Shown piece after piece: positions 16,877-25,206 of a DNA stretch of 64,000 nt (its first letter is position 1; each line of letters begins with the position of its first letter). The translations under genes were made by a program, and so were the position numbers. The notes below the pieces were generated by a model. That model was given only the letters and a program-made list of their open reading frames with translations, ran no database searches and was not told the origin of the DNA. The stretch covers positions 62,001-126,000 of the forward strand of contig JACPEA010000001.1 in assembly GCA_016183765.1 (NCBI GenBank). Reading direction: 5' to 3'. This DNA is from Bacteroidota bacterium (GTDB lineage: Bacteria > Bacteroidota > Bacteroidia > Chitinophagales > Chitinophagaceae).

Positions 16877-17757
16877 TCCAGCAGGTCGGCCAGTTTCAGG
16901 AGTTCCTGCTGTTTGTATTCGTTGGATGGCCGGTTGAAACATTTGGCCAGTTCTTCCAGCAGCACCTGGATGATACGGACATGTGTCTTTGGTTTAAAAT
17001 AGGAGGGAGAAGGGTCTACGGATAAACGTTTGAAATAATTCTCCACGTCCTTGTGCGAGAAAGCCTGACCGGTAGTGGCATCCACATAAAAATGGATCTT
17101 ATCCTGCGGATGCCCGGCATAAGTGGCCGGATCATAATCTGAATGATAGAAGGCAATGATACACTGCCTGGGAATATTGATGATGCGCGCATTGATCTCC
17201 AGCAGGTCGCACATTACCTGGTACAGGATACCGTTGCTGATAGCATTTCCTTTTTTACTTTCCAGCACTTTGTGGAGGAAGAACTCGTCGGGATGTTCGT
17301 AGTTCAGTTCCACTCCCTTCAGCTTATAGTAATTATAGATGATGCTGGATAACACATTGGCCTGTTCCAGCGGCGTTAAAAAGCTGTTCAGCTCCAGCCA
17401 TACATTCCGGCGGATCTTTTCCACGTCCTGCAATACCGGTGTGGTCTGCAGGTCGGGATACTGGTATTTGGCAACCAGTAAGGCCCCGAATAACAGGTCA
17501 TGGTAAGCGCTGTCGCGCCATTCGGCCAGGTCGTTCTGCAGGTCGGTAAAATGGAGATGATGAATGATCATTTCGATACGCTCCTGTACATCTTCGCTGA
17601 GCGTGGTCTCCCAGAGATGTTCCAGGTTGGGAATGATGTTCTTGCCATAGGCAACGATCTTTTCTGAAACGGTATAATATACCTCCTCGTCGGGATCGTC
17701 TATTAATGTGAACAGCGCATTGATCTCTCTGGTTTCCTGCATAGATGGTAACAGCAT
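16870..17757 (-). CDS. transglutaminase-like (SirB1-type) protein
   Basis: A 295-residue cytoplasmic protein. Residues 1-80 look like a short helical-repeat region (FTLIDDPDEEVYYTVSEKI and so on). From about 115 the sequence follows the Transglut_core2/SirB1 pattern, with NVWLELNSFLTPLEQANVL, the helix SSIIYNYYKLKGV, and NGILYQVMCDLLEINARI, leading to HFYVDATTGQAF. The classic cysteine of active transglutaminases is not obvious, so it is probably a non-catalytic or altered member. Its function is unknown. It overlaps the GNAT gene tail to tail by 7 bases. Confidence 0.75.
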   Translation of the reverse strand: MLLPSMQETREINALFTLIDDPDEEVYYTVSEKIVAYGKNIIPNLEHLWETTLSEDVQERIEMIIHHLHFTDLQNDLAEWRDSAYHDLLFGALLVAKYQYPDLQTTPVLQDVEKIRRNVWLELNSFLTPLEQANVLSSIIYNYYKLKGVELNYEHPDEFFLHKVLESKKGNAISNGILYQVMCDLLEINARIINIPRQCIIAFYHSDYDPATYAGHPQDKIHFYVDATTGQAFSHKDVENYFKRLSVDPSPSYFKPKTHVRIIQVLLEELAKCFNRPSNEYKQQELLKLADLLDQ

Positions 17758-17997
17758 TCGGGGACTGTTAACACAGTTATATCCTGTTGATCCCCATGTG
17801 TTTCAGACTCAAACTAAATTCTTTTTTCCGGATCCGGGCCTGTTAAGTTATCCCACAGGTGTGGAAATATGGCGAAGCTTTAACATAATAAACCCTGTTT
17901 TGCATCGTTATGGCGACAGGGCAGGTAAAAAAGTGAGAATTAACAGCTTGTGTAGAGCGATAATAGGTATTTTCGCATATTATCACTAAACCTATCT

Positions 17998-19080
17998 ATG
18001 TCACAGTTTGCCATCCCCAAGTTTCCCGCCACTCCCCATCAATCATTACACACCGATCTGAAGAAAAGAGTACAGGCTTATTTTGATGAGAGAGGGATAG
18101 ACTCAACCGGAAATCCCAGGTTATTTACCAAAGCCATCATCATGGTGATCGGTTTTGTGCTGGTGTATATTCACCTGCTGGTATGGACCCCCGTATGGTA
18201 TTTTGCCCTGGCAGAATGTGTGGTGCTGGGTGGACTGGTTGCAGCCATCGGTTTCAACGTGATGCACGACGGGAGCCACGGAAGTTTCAGTAACAATAAG
18301 GTCATGAACCGTATTGCAGCCTCTTCGATCAGTTTGCTGGGGGCCAACCATTTTATGTGGAACATGAAGCATAACATGATCCACCATAGTTTCACCAATA
18401 TTGATGGCGTGGATGACGATATCGAGATCGGTATCCTCATGCGTATGGCGCCTACCCAGAAGCGTTATAAAATGCACCGTTTCCAGCATTTTTATTTCTG
18501 GTTTTTGTATATGCTGCTGTATGTGTTCTGGATCTTTTTTACCGATTACCAGAAATATTTCTCCAAAAAGATCGGCTCCGTGCCCTTGAAAAAAATGAGT
18601 TTTGCGGATCATTTTGAATTCTGGGGCGTGAAAGTTTACCATGCTGCAGTGTTTATTTTGATCCCGATTGTAGCAGTGGGCTGGGTTAACTGGATCATCG
18701 GTTTCCTGACCATGAGCCTGTTTGCCGGTTTTGTACTGAGTATTGTTTTTCAGCTGGCCCATACGGTAGAACATACCGAGTTCCCTGTGGCCAGTGTCGA
18801 TACCAATAAAATGCCCGACGAGTTTGCAGCTCACCAGATCAAAACAACTGCCAATTTCGCTACCAAGAATAAACTGGTCAGCTGGCTGGTAGGTGGTTTG
18901 AATTTCCAGATCGAGCACCACCTGTTCCCGAAAATATCTCATGTACACTATCCTGCCATCAGTGAGATCGTAAGAAATGTTTGCCGCGAATACCAGCTGC
19001 AGTACATCGAGTATCCAACCATGCGCAGGGCAGTTGTTGCGCATGTTCGTTTTTTACGCCAGATGGGGAAATATGATTAG
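17998..19080 (+). CDS. membrane fatty acid desaturase
   Basis: A 360-residue diiron desaturase of the cytoplasmic membrane. The three histidine boxes are HDGSHG (90-95), HNMIHH (125-130) and QIEHH (304-308). The Q in the third box is the mark of front-end or linoleoyl-CoA-type desaturases. No fused cytochrome b5 domain is present, so electrons must come from a separate donor such as a ferredoxin. Hydrophobic spans lie near 45-88, 165-183 and 215-255. The upstream gap (17758-17997) has no recognisable gene. A 48-bp palindrome follows at 19124-19171. Confidence 0.93.
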   Translation: MSQFAIPKFPATPHQSLHTDLKKRVQAYFDERGIDSTGNPRLFTKAIIMVIGFVLVYIHLLVWTPVWYFALAECVVLGGLVAAIGFNVMHDGSHGSFSNNKVMNRIAASSISLLGANHFMWNMKHNMIHHSFTNIDGVDDDIEIGILMRMAPTQKRYKMHRFQHFYFWFLYMLLYVFWIFFTDYQKYFSKKIGSVPLKKMSFADHFEFWGVKVYHAAVFILIPIVAVGWVNWIIGFLTMSLFAGFVLSIVFQLAHTVEHTEFPVASVDTNKMPDEFAAHQIKTTANFATKNKLVSWLVGGLNFQIEHHLFPKISHVHYPAISEIVRNVCREYQLQYIEYPTMRRAVVAHVRFLRQMGKYD

Positions 19081-19123
19081 CGAATTAAAAATTCAAAATT
19101 AAAAATTCAAAAATAAAAGAGGT

Positions 19124-19171
19124 TTATAGATAAAGAGCCCGATAGCTAGCTATCGGGCTCTTTATCTATAA
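19124..19171. terminator. 48-bp perfect palindrome, bidirectional terminator
   Basis: Every base of 19124-19171 pairs with its mirror position, giving 24 bp with no loop, centred on GATAGCTAGCTATC. It lies between the desaturase and topA, which converge. A+T-rich words (AAAATTCAAAATT on the left, TTTTGATTTTTTACTTTTT on the right) flank it and can extend the pairing imperfectly. The flanking T-runs fit termination in both directions. Confidence 0.85.
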
Positions 19172-19198
19172 TGATTTTAACTTTTGATTTTTTACTTT

Positions 19199-21802
19199 TT
19201 ACTTTTTCTTCGCTGCTTTTTTTGGGGCGGCTTTCTTCGCTACTTTCTTTACGGTTTTTGTAGCCGTCTTGGTGGCTGTTTTTTTAGCAGTACTTTTTTT
19301 GGCGAAGGCGTTGGGCACCTGTGCCTCGATCATTTTCTTCACTTCTTCCAGTTCAATTCCGGCCAGGTCTTCGGCAGTGTATTTGCCTGAGTCTGCTTTG
19401 CGGCCCAGTTTCAGCATCTTTTTATTAAAACGGATGAACGGACCCCAGCGGCCATTCTCGATGGAGATCTTTGCTTCGGGCCATTGTTTGATAAAACGAT
19501 TGGCTTCCTTATCGATCTTTTTCCCGATGAGTTCATTGATATCGTTCTGACTAAGTGCATCAAAATTATAGGCCCGCGGGATATTGATGTACATATCGTT
19601 CCACTTGATAAAGGGACCAAAACGTCCTTTGCCCTTGGTTACCGGTAACTCATTGTAATAGGCGATAGGGGCGTCGGCCAGCTGTTTTTCGTTGATCAGC
19701 TGTATGGCCCTGTCGAGCTCGATGGTATGCAGGTCCTCCCCTTTGGGGATGGAGATGAACTGATCTCCCAGTTTGATGTACGGACCAAAACGTCCTACGT
19801 TCACGGACAGTTCCTGCCCTTCATATTCACCGAGGGTACGTGGTAATGAGAACAGGTGCATGGCTTCTTCCAGGGTAATGGTCTCAATACTCTGCTCCTG
19901 CTTCAGTTTGGCAAAACGGGGTTTTTCTTCTTCATTGGCAGTGTCGCCGATCTGCACCATGGGACCATAACGCCCCATTCTCGCGATCACCCTTTTACCC
20001 GATTCGGGATCGATGCCCAGCTCTCTTTCGCCTTTGGCACGTTCTGCGTTTTCGAGGGTATGTTCAATGGTTTCATGGAAGGGTTTGTAGAACCCGTCGA
20101 TCATATTGCTCCAGGCGATCTTGCCTTCGGCGATGAGGTCAAATTCTTCTTCTATCTTGGCGGTAAAGCCGAAATCCATCACTTTGGTAAAGTATTGTTT
20201 CAGGAAGTCGGTTACCACGGCACCCAGGTCGGTAGGGAATAGTTTATTTTTCTCCGCCCCGGTATTTTCCTGCAGTATTTCTTTTTCTACCTGGTCGTTC
20301 CTGGTCAGCGTAAGCAATGCCATTGCTCTTTTTACGCCTTCCTTATCACGTTTCTCCACGTAGTTACGTTTCATGATGGTGGAGATGGTGGGCGCATAAG
20401 TGGAAGGACGGCCGATGCCCAACTCTTCCAGTTTCTTCACCAGTGAAGCTTCCGTATAACGTGCTGCCGGACGGGTGAATTTTTCCGTAGCCGTCATGCG
20501 TGTAAAATCCAGCTGCTGGCCAACGGTCAACGGAGGCAGCATGCCATCGGTATTCTCTTCGTCCTCTTCATCCTTTCCTTCCAGGTACACTTTCAGGAAA
20601 CCGTCGAACTTCATCACTTCCCCGTTGGCAGACAGGGTTTCCTGGTTGCTGCTAACGTTGATCCTGGCGGTCGTTTTTTCAAACTCGGCATCACTCATCT
20701 GCGAGGCGATGGTGCGTTTCCAGATCAGTTCGTATAAGCGGCGGGTATCTTCATCATCCACAGTGGTATTACTCATGTAAGTAGGCCTGATGGCTTCGTG
20801 GGCTTCCTGTGCATTATCGTTCTTGTTCTTGAACTTGCGTGGCTGGTGATATTCGCTGCCGTAGGCTTTGGTAACCTGGTTGCGGATATCTTCCAGTGCA
20901 GTATCACTCAGGTTGATGCTGTCGGTACGCATATAAGTGATCTTACCGCTCTCGTACAGTTTTTGTGCCAGCAACATGGTCTTACTTACGCTGTAACCCA
21001 TTTTACGCGATGCTTCCTGCTGCAGGGTAGAAGTGGTGAAAGGCGCGGCAGGAGTACGTTTGGCAGGTTTTACCTGGATGTCGGTGACGGAATATTGGGC
21101 GCCTTTGCAGGTTTCGAGAAATGTTTTGGCATCTTTCTCGGTCTGCATTTTATTGGGACCTTCCGCTTTGAACGTAACGGTTTTTCCGTTGATATCCGGT
21201 GCGGTGAAATAAGCTTCTACCTTATAACTGCTTTCGGGGATGAACTGGTTGATCTCTCTTTCTCTCTCAACGATCAGCCGGACCGCCACACTCTGCACGC
21301 GGCCGGCACTAAGGCTGCGCTGCATACCGATCTTACGCCAGAGTACGGGACTCAGTTCAAAGCCTACCAGCCTGTCCAAAACCCGGCGTGCCTGCTGGGC
21401 ATTTACCAGGTCCATATTGATGCGGCGCGGATTATCTACCGCTTTCCGGATTGCAGGGGCCGTGATCTCATGAAAAACGATCCTTTTGGTGGTTTTTGGG
21501 TCAAGACCCAATACCTCCGCCAGGTGCCAGCTGATACTTTCCCCTTCACGGTCCTCATCCGATGCCAGCCATACTTCCTCAGATTTTTTGGCAAGCTGGC
21601 GCAGTTCTTTTACCACACGCTCCTTGTCGTCGGGTACCTTGTACCTGGGTTGGTAATGATTGTTTACGTCAATACCCATGTCATCCTTTTCCAGGTCACG
21701 AATATGGCCATAACAGCTTTTCACCTCGAAATCTTTGCCGAGGATCTTCTCTATGGTTTTGGCCTTTGCCGGCGACTCAACGATCAATAAGTTCTTTGCC
21801 AT
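19199..21802 (-). CDS. topA: DNA topoisomerase I
   Basis: The 867-residue type IA enzyme relaxes negative supercoils. The Toprim domain opens MAKNLLIVESPAKAKTIEKI, with the acidic triad in SDEDREGE (about 81-88). The active-site tyrosine lies in the motif TYMRTDS. The cap region GRPSTYAPTISTI is present. Instead of C-terminal zinc fingers it carries four or more repeats of the type GRFGPYIKLGDQ and GRWGPFIRF. It ends in a lysine/alanine tail (last about 34 residues, KKxxAK repeats) that probably binds DNA non-specifically. It is monocistronic and faces the palindrome at its 3' end. Confidence 0.98.
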   Translation of the reverse strand: MAKNLLIVESPAKAKTIEKILGKDFEVKSCYGHIRDLEKDDMGIDVNNHYQPRYKVPDDKERVVKELRQLAKKSEEVWLASDEDREGESISWHLAEVLGLDPKTTKRIVFHEITAPAIRKAVDNPRRINMDLVNAQQARRVLDRLVGFELSPVLWRKIGMQRSLSAGRVQSVAVRLIVEREREINQFIPESSYKVEAYFTAPDINGKTVTFKAEGPNKMQTEKDAKTFLETCKGAQYSVTDIQVKPAKRTPAAPFTTSTLQQEASRKMGYSVSKTMLLAQKLYESGKITYMRTDSINLSDTALEDIRNQVTKAYGSEYHQPRKFKNKNDNAQEAHEAIRPTYMSNTTVDDEDTRRLYELIWKRTIASQMSDAEFEKTTARINVSSNQETLSANGEVMKFDGFLKVYLEGKDEEDEENTDGMLPPLTVGQQLDFTRMTATEKFTRPAARYTEASLVKKLEELGIGRPSTYAPTISTIMKRNYVEKRDKEGVKRAMALLTLTRNDQVEKEILQENTGAEKNKLFPTDLGAVVTDFLKQYFTKVMDFGFTAKIEEEFDLIAEGKIAWSNMIDGFYKPFHETIEHTLENAERAKGERELGIDPESGKRVIARMGRYGPMVQIGDTANEEEKPRFAKLKQEQSIETITLEEAMHLFSLPRTLGEYEGQELSVNVGRFGPYIKLGDQFISIPKGEDLHTIELDRAIQLINEKQLADAPIAYYNELPVTKGKGRFGPFIKWNDMYINIPRAYNFDALSQNDINELIGKKIDKEANRFIKQWPEAKISIENGRWGPFIRFNKKMLKLGRKADSGKYTAEDLAGIELEEVKKMIEAQVPNAFAKKSTAKKTATKTATKTVKKVAKKAAPKKAAKKK

Positions 21803-21944
21803 ACAGCCCTCTCTTCCGCCTCTGACGGTTCTTTTATATGGTTTTGCGAAATGCCGGACCTCCTAAAAAATTCTCCCCGTCGGGGGAGAAAAGCAGGTAT
21901 CTGGCCCTGCAATATTAGGTGAAACCATTAAATCACAAAAAATA

Positions 21945-22817
21945 TCAGGAAATGTTACCTGCAAAAAAACGCACAATACTGCTACAGATTTGATTGTCCC
22001 TATATACCTGGCTATGCCCCAATCCTTCGGTCACCAGGAACCGGACATGCGGCAAATCCTGTGTCAGTAAAGGTTTTACATCTTCAAAAGGGCAGATCGT
22101 ATCCTGCCGGTCATGTATCCATAATACGGGTGCATGCAGGGATCTGACCACTCTGCTAACAGAATAATAACTTACAGGGTGTTCGGTGAGTTCATCGATT
22201 AAACCGGTGAATGCCTGTTTCACATTTTGGGTAACCGGTATCATCCGGAAGAAATTATCAATGGCGCGGGTGGTTTCCGTAGCGGGTGCCACCAATACCA
22301 GCTTACGGTCCTGGTTATCAGGTAGTGCCTCAAATGCCAGTGATGCGGCCAGTCCGCCCAGCGAATGCCCCATAATGCCATAGATCGGCCCAAAAAGGGC
22401 TTCTGCCTGCAGCAGGGCTTGTCTATATATATAAGCATTGATCAGTTTGCCCTCGCTTTGTCCGTGGGCGGGCGCATCAAATGCCAACACTTCAAAACCT
22501 TCTTTTTTCAGGGGCTGGACATATTTCTCAAACTTGTAAGCATTACTGCTGAACCCGTGGGCGATGAGTATTTTTTTTCCATTCGGATGTTCCGGTACCC
22601 AGCGGAATCCCCTGATCATAAGCCCGTTCAACTGCAAGTGGATTTTTTCGGCCTTATGGAATAACGGGGGGATCTTCCTGGGCATTTTTCCGGCAAAAGG
22701 GGTACAGAAGATGCGATAAGCCATTTCCGCTGCTTTACGGGGTGAAACCAGGCCAATGGCCTTCAACTTTGTTTTATAATATCCCAGCAACAGTCTTTGT
22801 GCTAATTTCATCTTCAT
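21945..22817 (-). CDS. alpha/beta hydrolase
   Basis: A 290-residue hydrolase with the full fold: oxyanion segment IAHGFSSNAYKFEKY (85-99), FDAPAHGQSEG, nucleophile elbow GHSLGG with S152, an acid at D236 or D239 (WIHDRQDT) and H268 (GLGHSQ). No signal peptide is seen, so it should be cytoplasmic or peripheral. The start is taken at the ATG at 22817 (another at 22811). The open frame reaches further upstream but would run into the divergent gene at 22830. The substrate is unknown; esterase or lipase-like activity is most likely. Confidence 0.88.
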   Translation of the reverse strand: MKMKLAQRLLLGYYKTKLKAIGLVSPRKAAEMAYRIFCTPFAGKMPRKIPPLFHKAEKIHLQLNGLMIRGFRWVPEHPNGKKILIAHGFSSNAYKFEKYVQPLKKEGFEVLAFDAPAHGQSEGKLINAYIYRQALLQAEALFGPIYGIMGHSLGGLAASLAFEALPDNQDRKLVLVAPATETTRAIDNFFRMIPVTQNVKQAFTGLIDELTEHPVSYYSVSRVVRSLHAPVLWIHDRQDTICPFEDVKPLLTQDLPHVRFLVTEGLGHSQVYRDNQICSSIVRFFAGNIS

Positions 22818-22829
22818 AAGATCAAAGAT

Positions 22830-23594
22830 ATGCAGGTTACCATCATAGGTTCTGGCAATGTTGCCACGGTCATGGCTACAATACTTTTCAGCAAAGGGCA
22901 TACCATCCGGCAGGTGGTTGGAAGGAACCCGGTTACCACCCATGCATTGGCCGGCAAGATACAGGCAACGGCCGTGAACGATCTTTCAGCGATGCAGGTG
23001 CATGCGGGAACCTACCTGCTGGCCGTATCAGATAGGGCTGTGGCGGAAATTGCGGCTCAATTGTCATTGGGCGACCAGTTGTTGGTGCATACGGCAGGCT
23101 CGGTTGGCAAACAGGTGCTTGCGAAAGCCAGTTCCCGGTATGGGGTATTATGGCCGATGAAAATGATCCGGAAGTCCCTGCAGGCGCTGGCGCCGGTTAC
23201 GATGGTCACCGATGGCAATACGGAAGAAGTGAGGGGAGAGATCGACGCGCTGGCAAAGGTTTTTGAGGCGGATATCCTCAGGGCCGATGACGCTCTGCGC
23301 GCTAAAATGCACCTGGTGGCGGCATTCACCTCTAATTTCAGCAACCATCTGTACCACCTGGCGGCAGATTTCTGTGAAGCAGAGCAGATCGATTTCCGGT
23401 TGTTCTATCCCATCATTGAAGCAACCGTACAGAACCTGCAGCAGCAGCATCCGGCTTCTGTACAGGCGGGACCGGCTTTCCGGGGCGATCGCCAGACAGA
23501 GGCAAAACACCTGGAACTGCTGGAGCCTTATCCCCAGGCGAAACAGCTTTATGAAATGATGAGTAAAAGTATCCGGAAACGTTTCAGGGGTTGA
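22830..23594 (+). CDS. Rossmann-like and DUF2520 domain protein
   Basis: A 254-residue protein. The N-terminal dinucleotide-binding fold carries GSGNVA (7-12) and VVGRNP. The C-terminal DUF2520 helical domain has AFTSNFSNHLYHLAADF and EATVQN. This family is related to pyrroline-5-carboxylate and ketopantoate reductases and is widely conserved in Bacteroidota without an assigned reaction; NAD(P)-dependent reduction is likely. The ATG is only 12 bases from the divergent hydrolase start, leaving no room for two promoters between them. A hairpin at 23606-23625 ends the gene. Confidence 0.88.
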   Translation: MQVTIIGSGNVATVMATILFSKGHTIRQVVGRNPVTTHALAGKIQATAVNDLSAMQVHAGTYLLAVSDRAVAEIAAQLSLGDQLLVHTAGSVGKQVLAKASSRYGVLWPMKMIRKSLQALAPVTMVTDGNTEEVRGEIDALAKVFEADILRADDALRAKMHLVAAFTSNFSNHLYHLAADFCEAEQIDFRLFYPIIEATVQNLQQQHPASVQAGPAFRGDRQTEAKHLELLEPYPQAKQLYEMMSKSIRKRFRG

Positions 23595-23929
23595 TACAAA
23601 AAGAAGTGCCGGTAGAAACCGGCACCGAATTATTCAACCTGCTTTATCCGAAAAATGTCTTTATGACCTGTTGTCATATTAACGCTGTAAAATTGCTTTG
23701 ATCAGGGGGTATCCCCCTAACAGATTCTTCGAAAGTGGCTGTAAATTCTGCTAAAGGGTATTTTTCGGGGGCGGACGAAAGAAGAAGAGGAATTTTAAAT
23801 ATACTTTAAAATTAGAATGTGTTATTGGCACAGTCTCTTTGGCCTGTTATTTTATTTTGTTCCCGGCATCGCAAACTTTTCCGTAACTCGAATGGTTAAA
23901 TAAGTATTCTAAGATACTTTTGTCAACCT
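23595..23929. other. 335-base gap with two hairpins
   Basis: No gene is visible. GTGCCGGT / ACCGGCAC (23606-23625, 4-base loop) is a likely weak terminator for the DUF2520 gene, although the following bases are not a T-run. AGGGGG / CCCCCT (23704-23718, 3-base loop) is a second small hairpin of unknown purpose. The right end is A+T-rich and carries the likely fdx promoter. No tRNA-like fold was found. Confidence 0.6.
23915..23922 (+). promoter_or_regulatory. -7 box just upstream of fdx
   Basis: TACTTTTG matches TAnnTTTG. It ends 7 bases before the ATG at 23930, so initiation would fall at or next to the start codon. That would give a leaderless or nearly leaderless mRNA, unless a promoter further upstream is used. 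Confidence 0.4.
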
Positions 23930-24265
23930 ATGTACACGATCAAGATCAAATTTGAGCAAAAAGGGCTCGAACCTGTGACCCTGACCAATATTGCAGACGA
24001 TCAAAGCCTGCTGGAAGTTTGTTTGGATAATAATATCGAACTTCACCATAACTGCGGGGCGGTTTGTGCCTGCAGTACCTGTCATCTCTATGTTGACAAA
24101 GGCATGGACCACCTGGAGGAACTGGGTGATAAGGAGGAGGATTTTATTGACCGGGCTATTAACCCCCGCATCAATTCCCGCCTGGGCTGCCAGTGTATCT
24201 TGCAGGCCGGTTCAGGAGAAGTGGAGATCACCCTTCCCGATCAGACCCAATTCTTAGGTGAATAA
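23930..24265 (+). CDS. fdx: [2Fe-2S] ferredoxin, Isc/adrenodoxin type
   Basis: A 111-residue electron carrier. The cluster ligands follow the pattern C-x5-C-x2-C plus a distal cysteine: C42, C48, C51 (NCGAVCACSTCHLYV) and C87 (RLGCQC). The acidic segment HLEELGDKEEDFIDRA between them and the distal cysteine are typical of vertebrate-type ferredoxins that serve the ISC iron-sulfur assembly machinery. C46 and C89 are additional. The next gene is iscX, the usual neighbour of fdx in proteobacterial isc operons, although iscS, iscU and hscA are absent here. Confidence 0.93.
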   Translation: MYTIKIKFEQKGLEPVTLTNIADDQSLLEVCLDNNIELHHNCGAVCACSTCHLYVDKGMDHLEELGDKEEDFIDRAINPRINSRLGCQCILQAGSGEVEITLPDQTQFLGE

Positions 24266-24315
24266 CCTTGCCTAATGCAGCTTCCTAAATACAAACCACA
24301 AATCCCGAACAAGAG

Positions 24316-24555
24316 ATGAGCCATTTTGAACCGCCGATTCACTGGAACGATCACGAAGACATTGCCATGAAATTATACGAACGTTTTGGCGATGAGTTTA
24401 ATGAAGGAAGGATTTACCGTATCCGTTTTACAGACCTGCTGGAATGGATACTCGAGATCCCCAACTTTGCAGGCACCCGTGAACAGAGTACCGAAGGACA
24501 CCTGGAAATGATCCAGAGCACCTGGGTATATGAATGGAGGGATAACCAGAAATAA
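24316..24555 (+). CDS. iscX: Fe-S cluster assembly protein IscX
   Basis: A 79-residue acidic helical protein. The diagnostic IscX core is visible as IRFTDLLEWILEIPNF (residues 36-51), corresponding to the RFTDL.QW...L.DF pattern of YfhJ/IscX. The C-terminal motif ending STWVYEWRD matches the usual helix before the end. IscX binds IscS and iron and modulates cluster assembly. It follows fdx after 50 bases on the same strand, which supports the call. The protein is slightly longer than the 66-residue E. coli form. Confidence 0.88.
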   Translation: MSHFEPPIHWNDHEDIAMKLYERFGDEFNEGRIYRIRFTDLLEWILEIPNFAGTREQSTEGHLEMIQSTWVYEWRDNQK

Positions 24556-24644
24556 CATTTGTTGACTGATAGTTGCACAGGCAGAGGGATACAGGCCCTC
24601 CCGGTGCATCAGGCAACATAAACGATATACAAATAACCAGCCCA

Positions 24645-25160
24645 GTGCTCGACAGATTCAAACATATCACCACATTGGTTTTTGATGTGGATGGCGTGCT
24701 TACAGATGGTAACCTGCTGGTATTGCCTGACGGTGTAATGGCCCGGACCATGAACATCAAAGACGGGTATGCGTTGCAGCTGGCAGTGAAAAGAGGCTAC
24801 CGGGTACTGGTAATCTCCGGCGGAAACTCGCCCGAAGTAAAAGAGCGTTTGCGCAAGCTGGGTGTTACAGATGTGTGGATGCAGGTAACGGATAAAACAG
24901 CGATACTATCGCAATACCTGCAGGATAACGGGATACCCAAAGAATCCGTGTTGTACATGGGGGATGATATACCCGATTGGCAGGTGATGCAGCTGGCAGG
25001 CTTACCCTGCTGCCCTTCAGATGCCGTGCAGGAGATCAAAGAGCTCTCTGTGTATATTTCGCCTTTTACCGGCGGTACGGGTTGCGTAAGGGATGTGATA
25101 GAGAAAGTGATGAAACTGCGCCACGACTGGGGCGAAGACACTACGGTGCGTGCACAATAA
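24645..25160 (+). CDS. kdsC: HAD phosphatase, KdsC-like (KDO 8-phosphate phosphatase)
   Basis: A 171-residue C0-type HAD phosphatase. It would hydrolyse 3-deoxy-D-manno-octulosonate 8-phosphate for lipopolysaccharide synthesis. Motif I is FDVDGVLTDG (13-22), motif II lies in VISGGNSPEVKERL, and motif III/IV is MGDDIPDWQVM. The loop PDGVMARTMNIKDGYALQL is typical of KdsC. No ATG precedes motif I in frame. The GTG at 24645 places motif I at the usual position; a TTG at 24573 is the longer alternative. It lies in the fdx-to-DUF2851 same-strand run, and no kdsA or kdsB adjoins it. Confidence 0.85.
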   Translation: MLDRFKHITTLVFDVDGVLTDGNLLVLPDGVMARTMNIKDGYALQLAVKRGYRVLVISGGNSPEVKERLRKLGVTDVWMQVTDKTAILSQYLQDNGIPKESVLYMGDDIPDWQVMQLAGLPCCPSDAVQEIKELSVYISPFTGGTGCVRDVIEKVMKLRHDWGEDTTVRAQ

Positions 25161-25206
25161 CCATACTGCTGTTTAGGGCAGGATTTTGTATGTATAAATT
25201 CAGAAC

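Noticed and set aside
17758..17997. Possible DnaA boxes (GTTATCCCACA, TGTGGAAAT) and replication origin
   Set aside because: Only two imperfect matches, one with an inserted base; no cluster or dnaA/dnaN neighbour.
18121..19044. Long open frame antisense to the desaturase
   Set aside because: The histidine-rich product is only the complement of the desaturase codons; no family signature.
20798..21790. Long open frame antisense to topA
   Set aside because: Shadow of topA; no independent start signals or domain.
23595..23929. tRNA or small RNA gene in the gap before fdx
   Set aside because: The hairpins do not form a cloverleaf and no promoter-terminator pair frames a transcript.
24573..24644. 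Longer KdsC-like protein starting at TTG 24573
   Set aside because: The added 24 residues are not conserved-looking and shift motif I away from its usual place; the GTG at 24645 fits better, though not proven.
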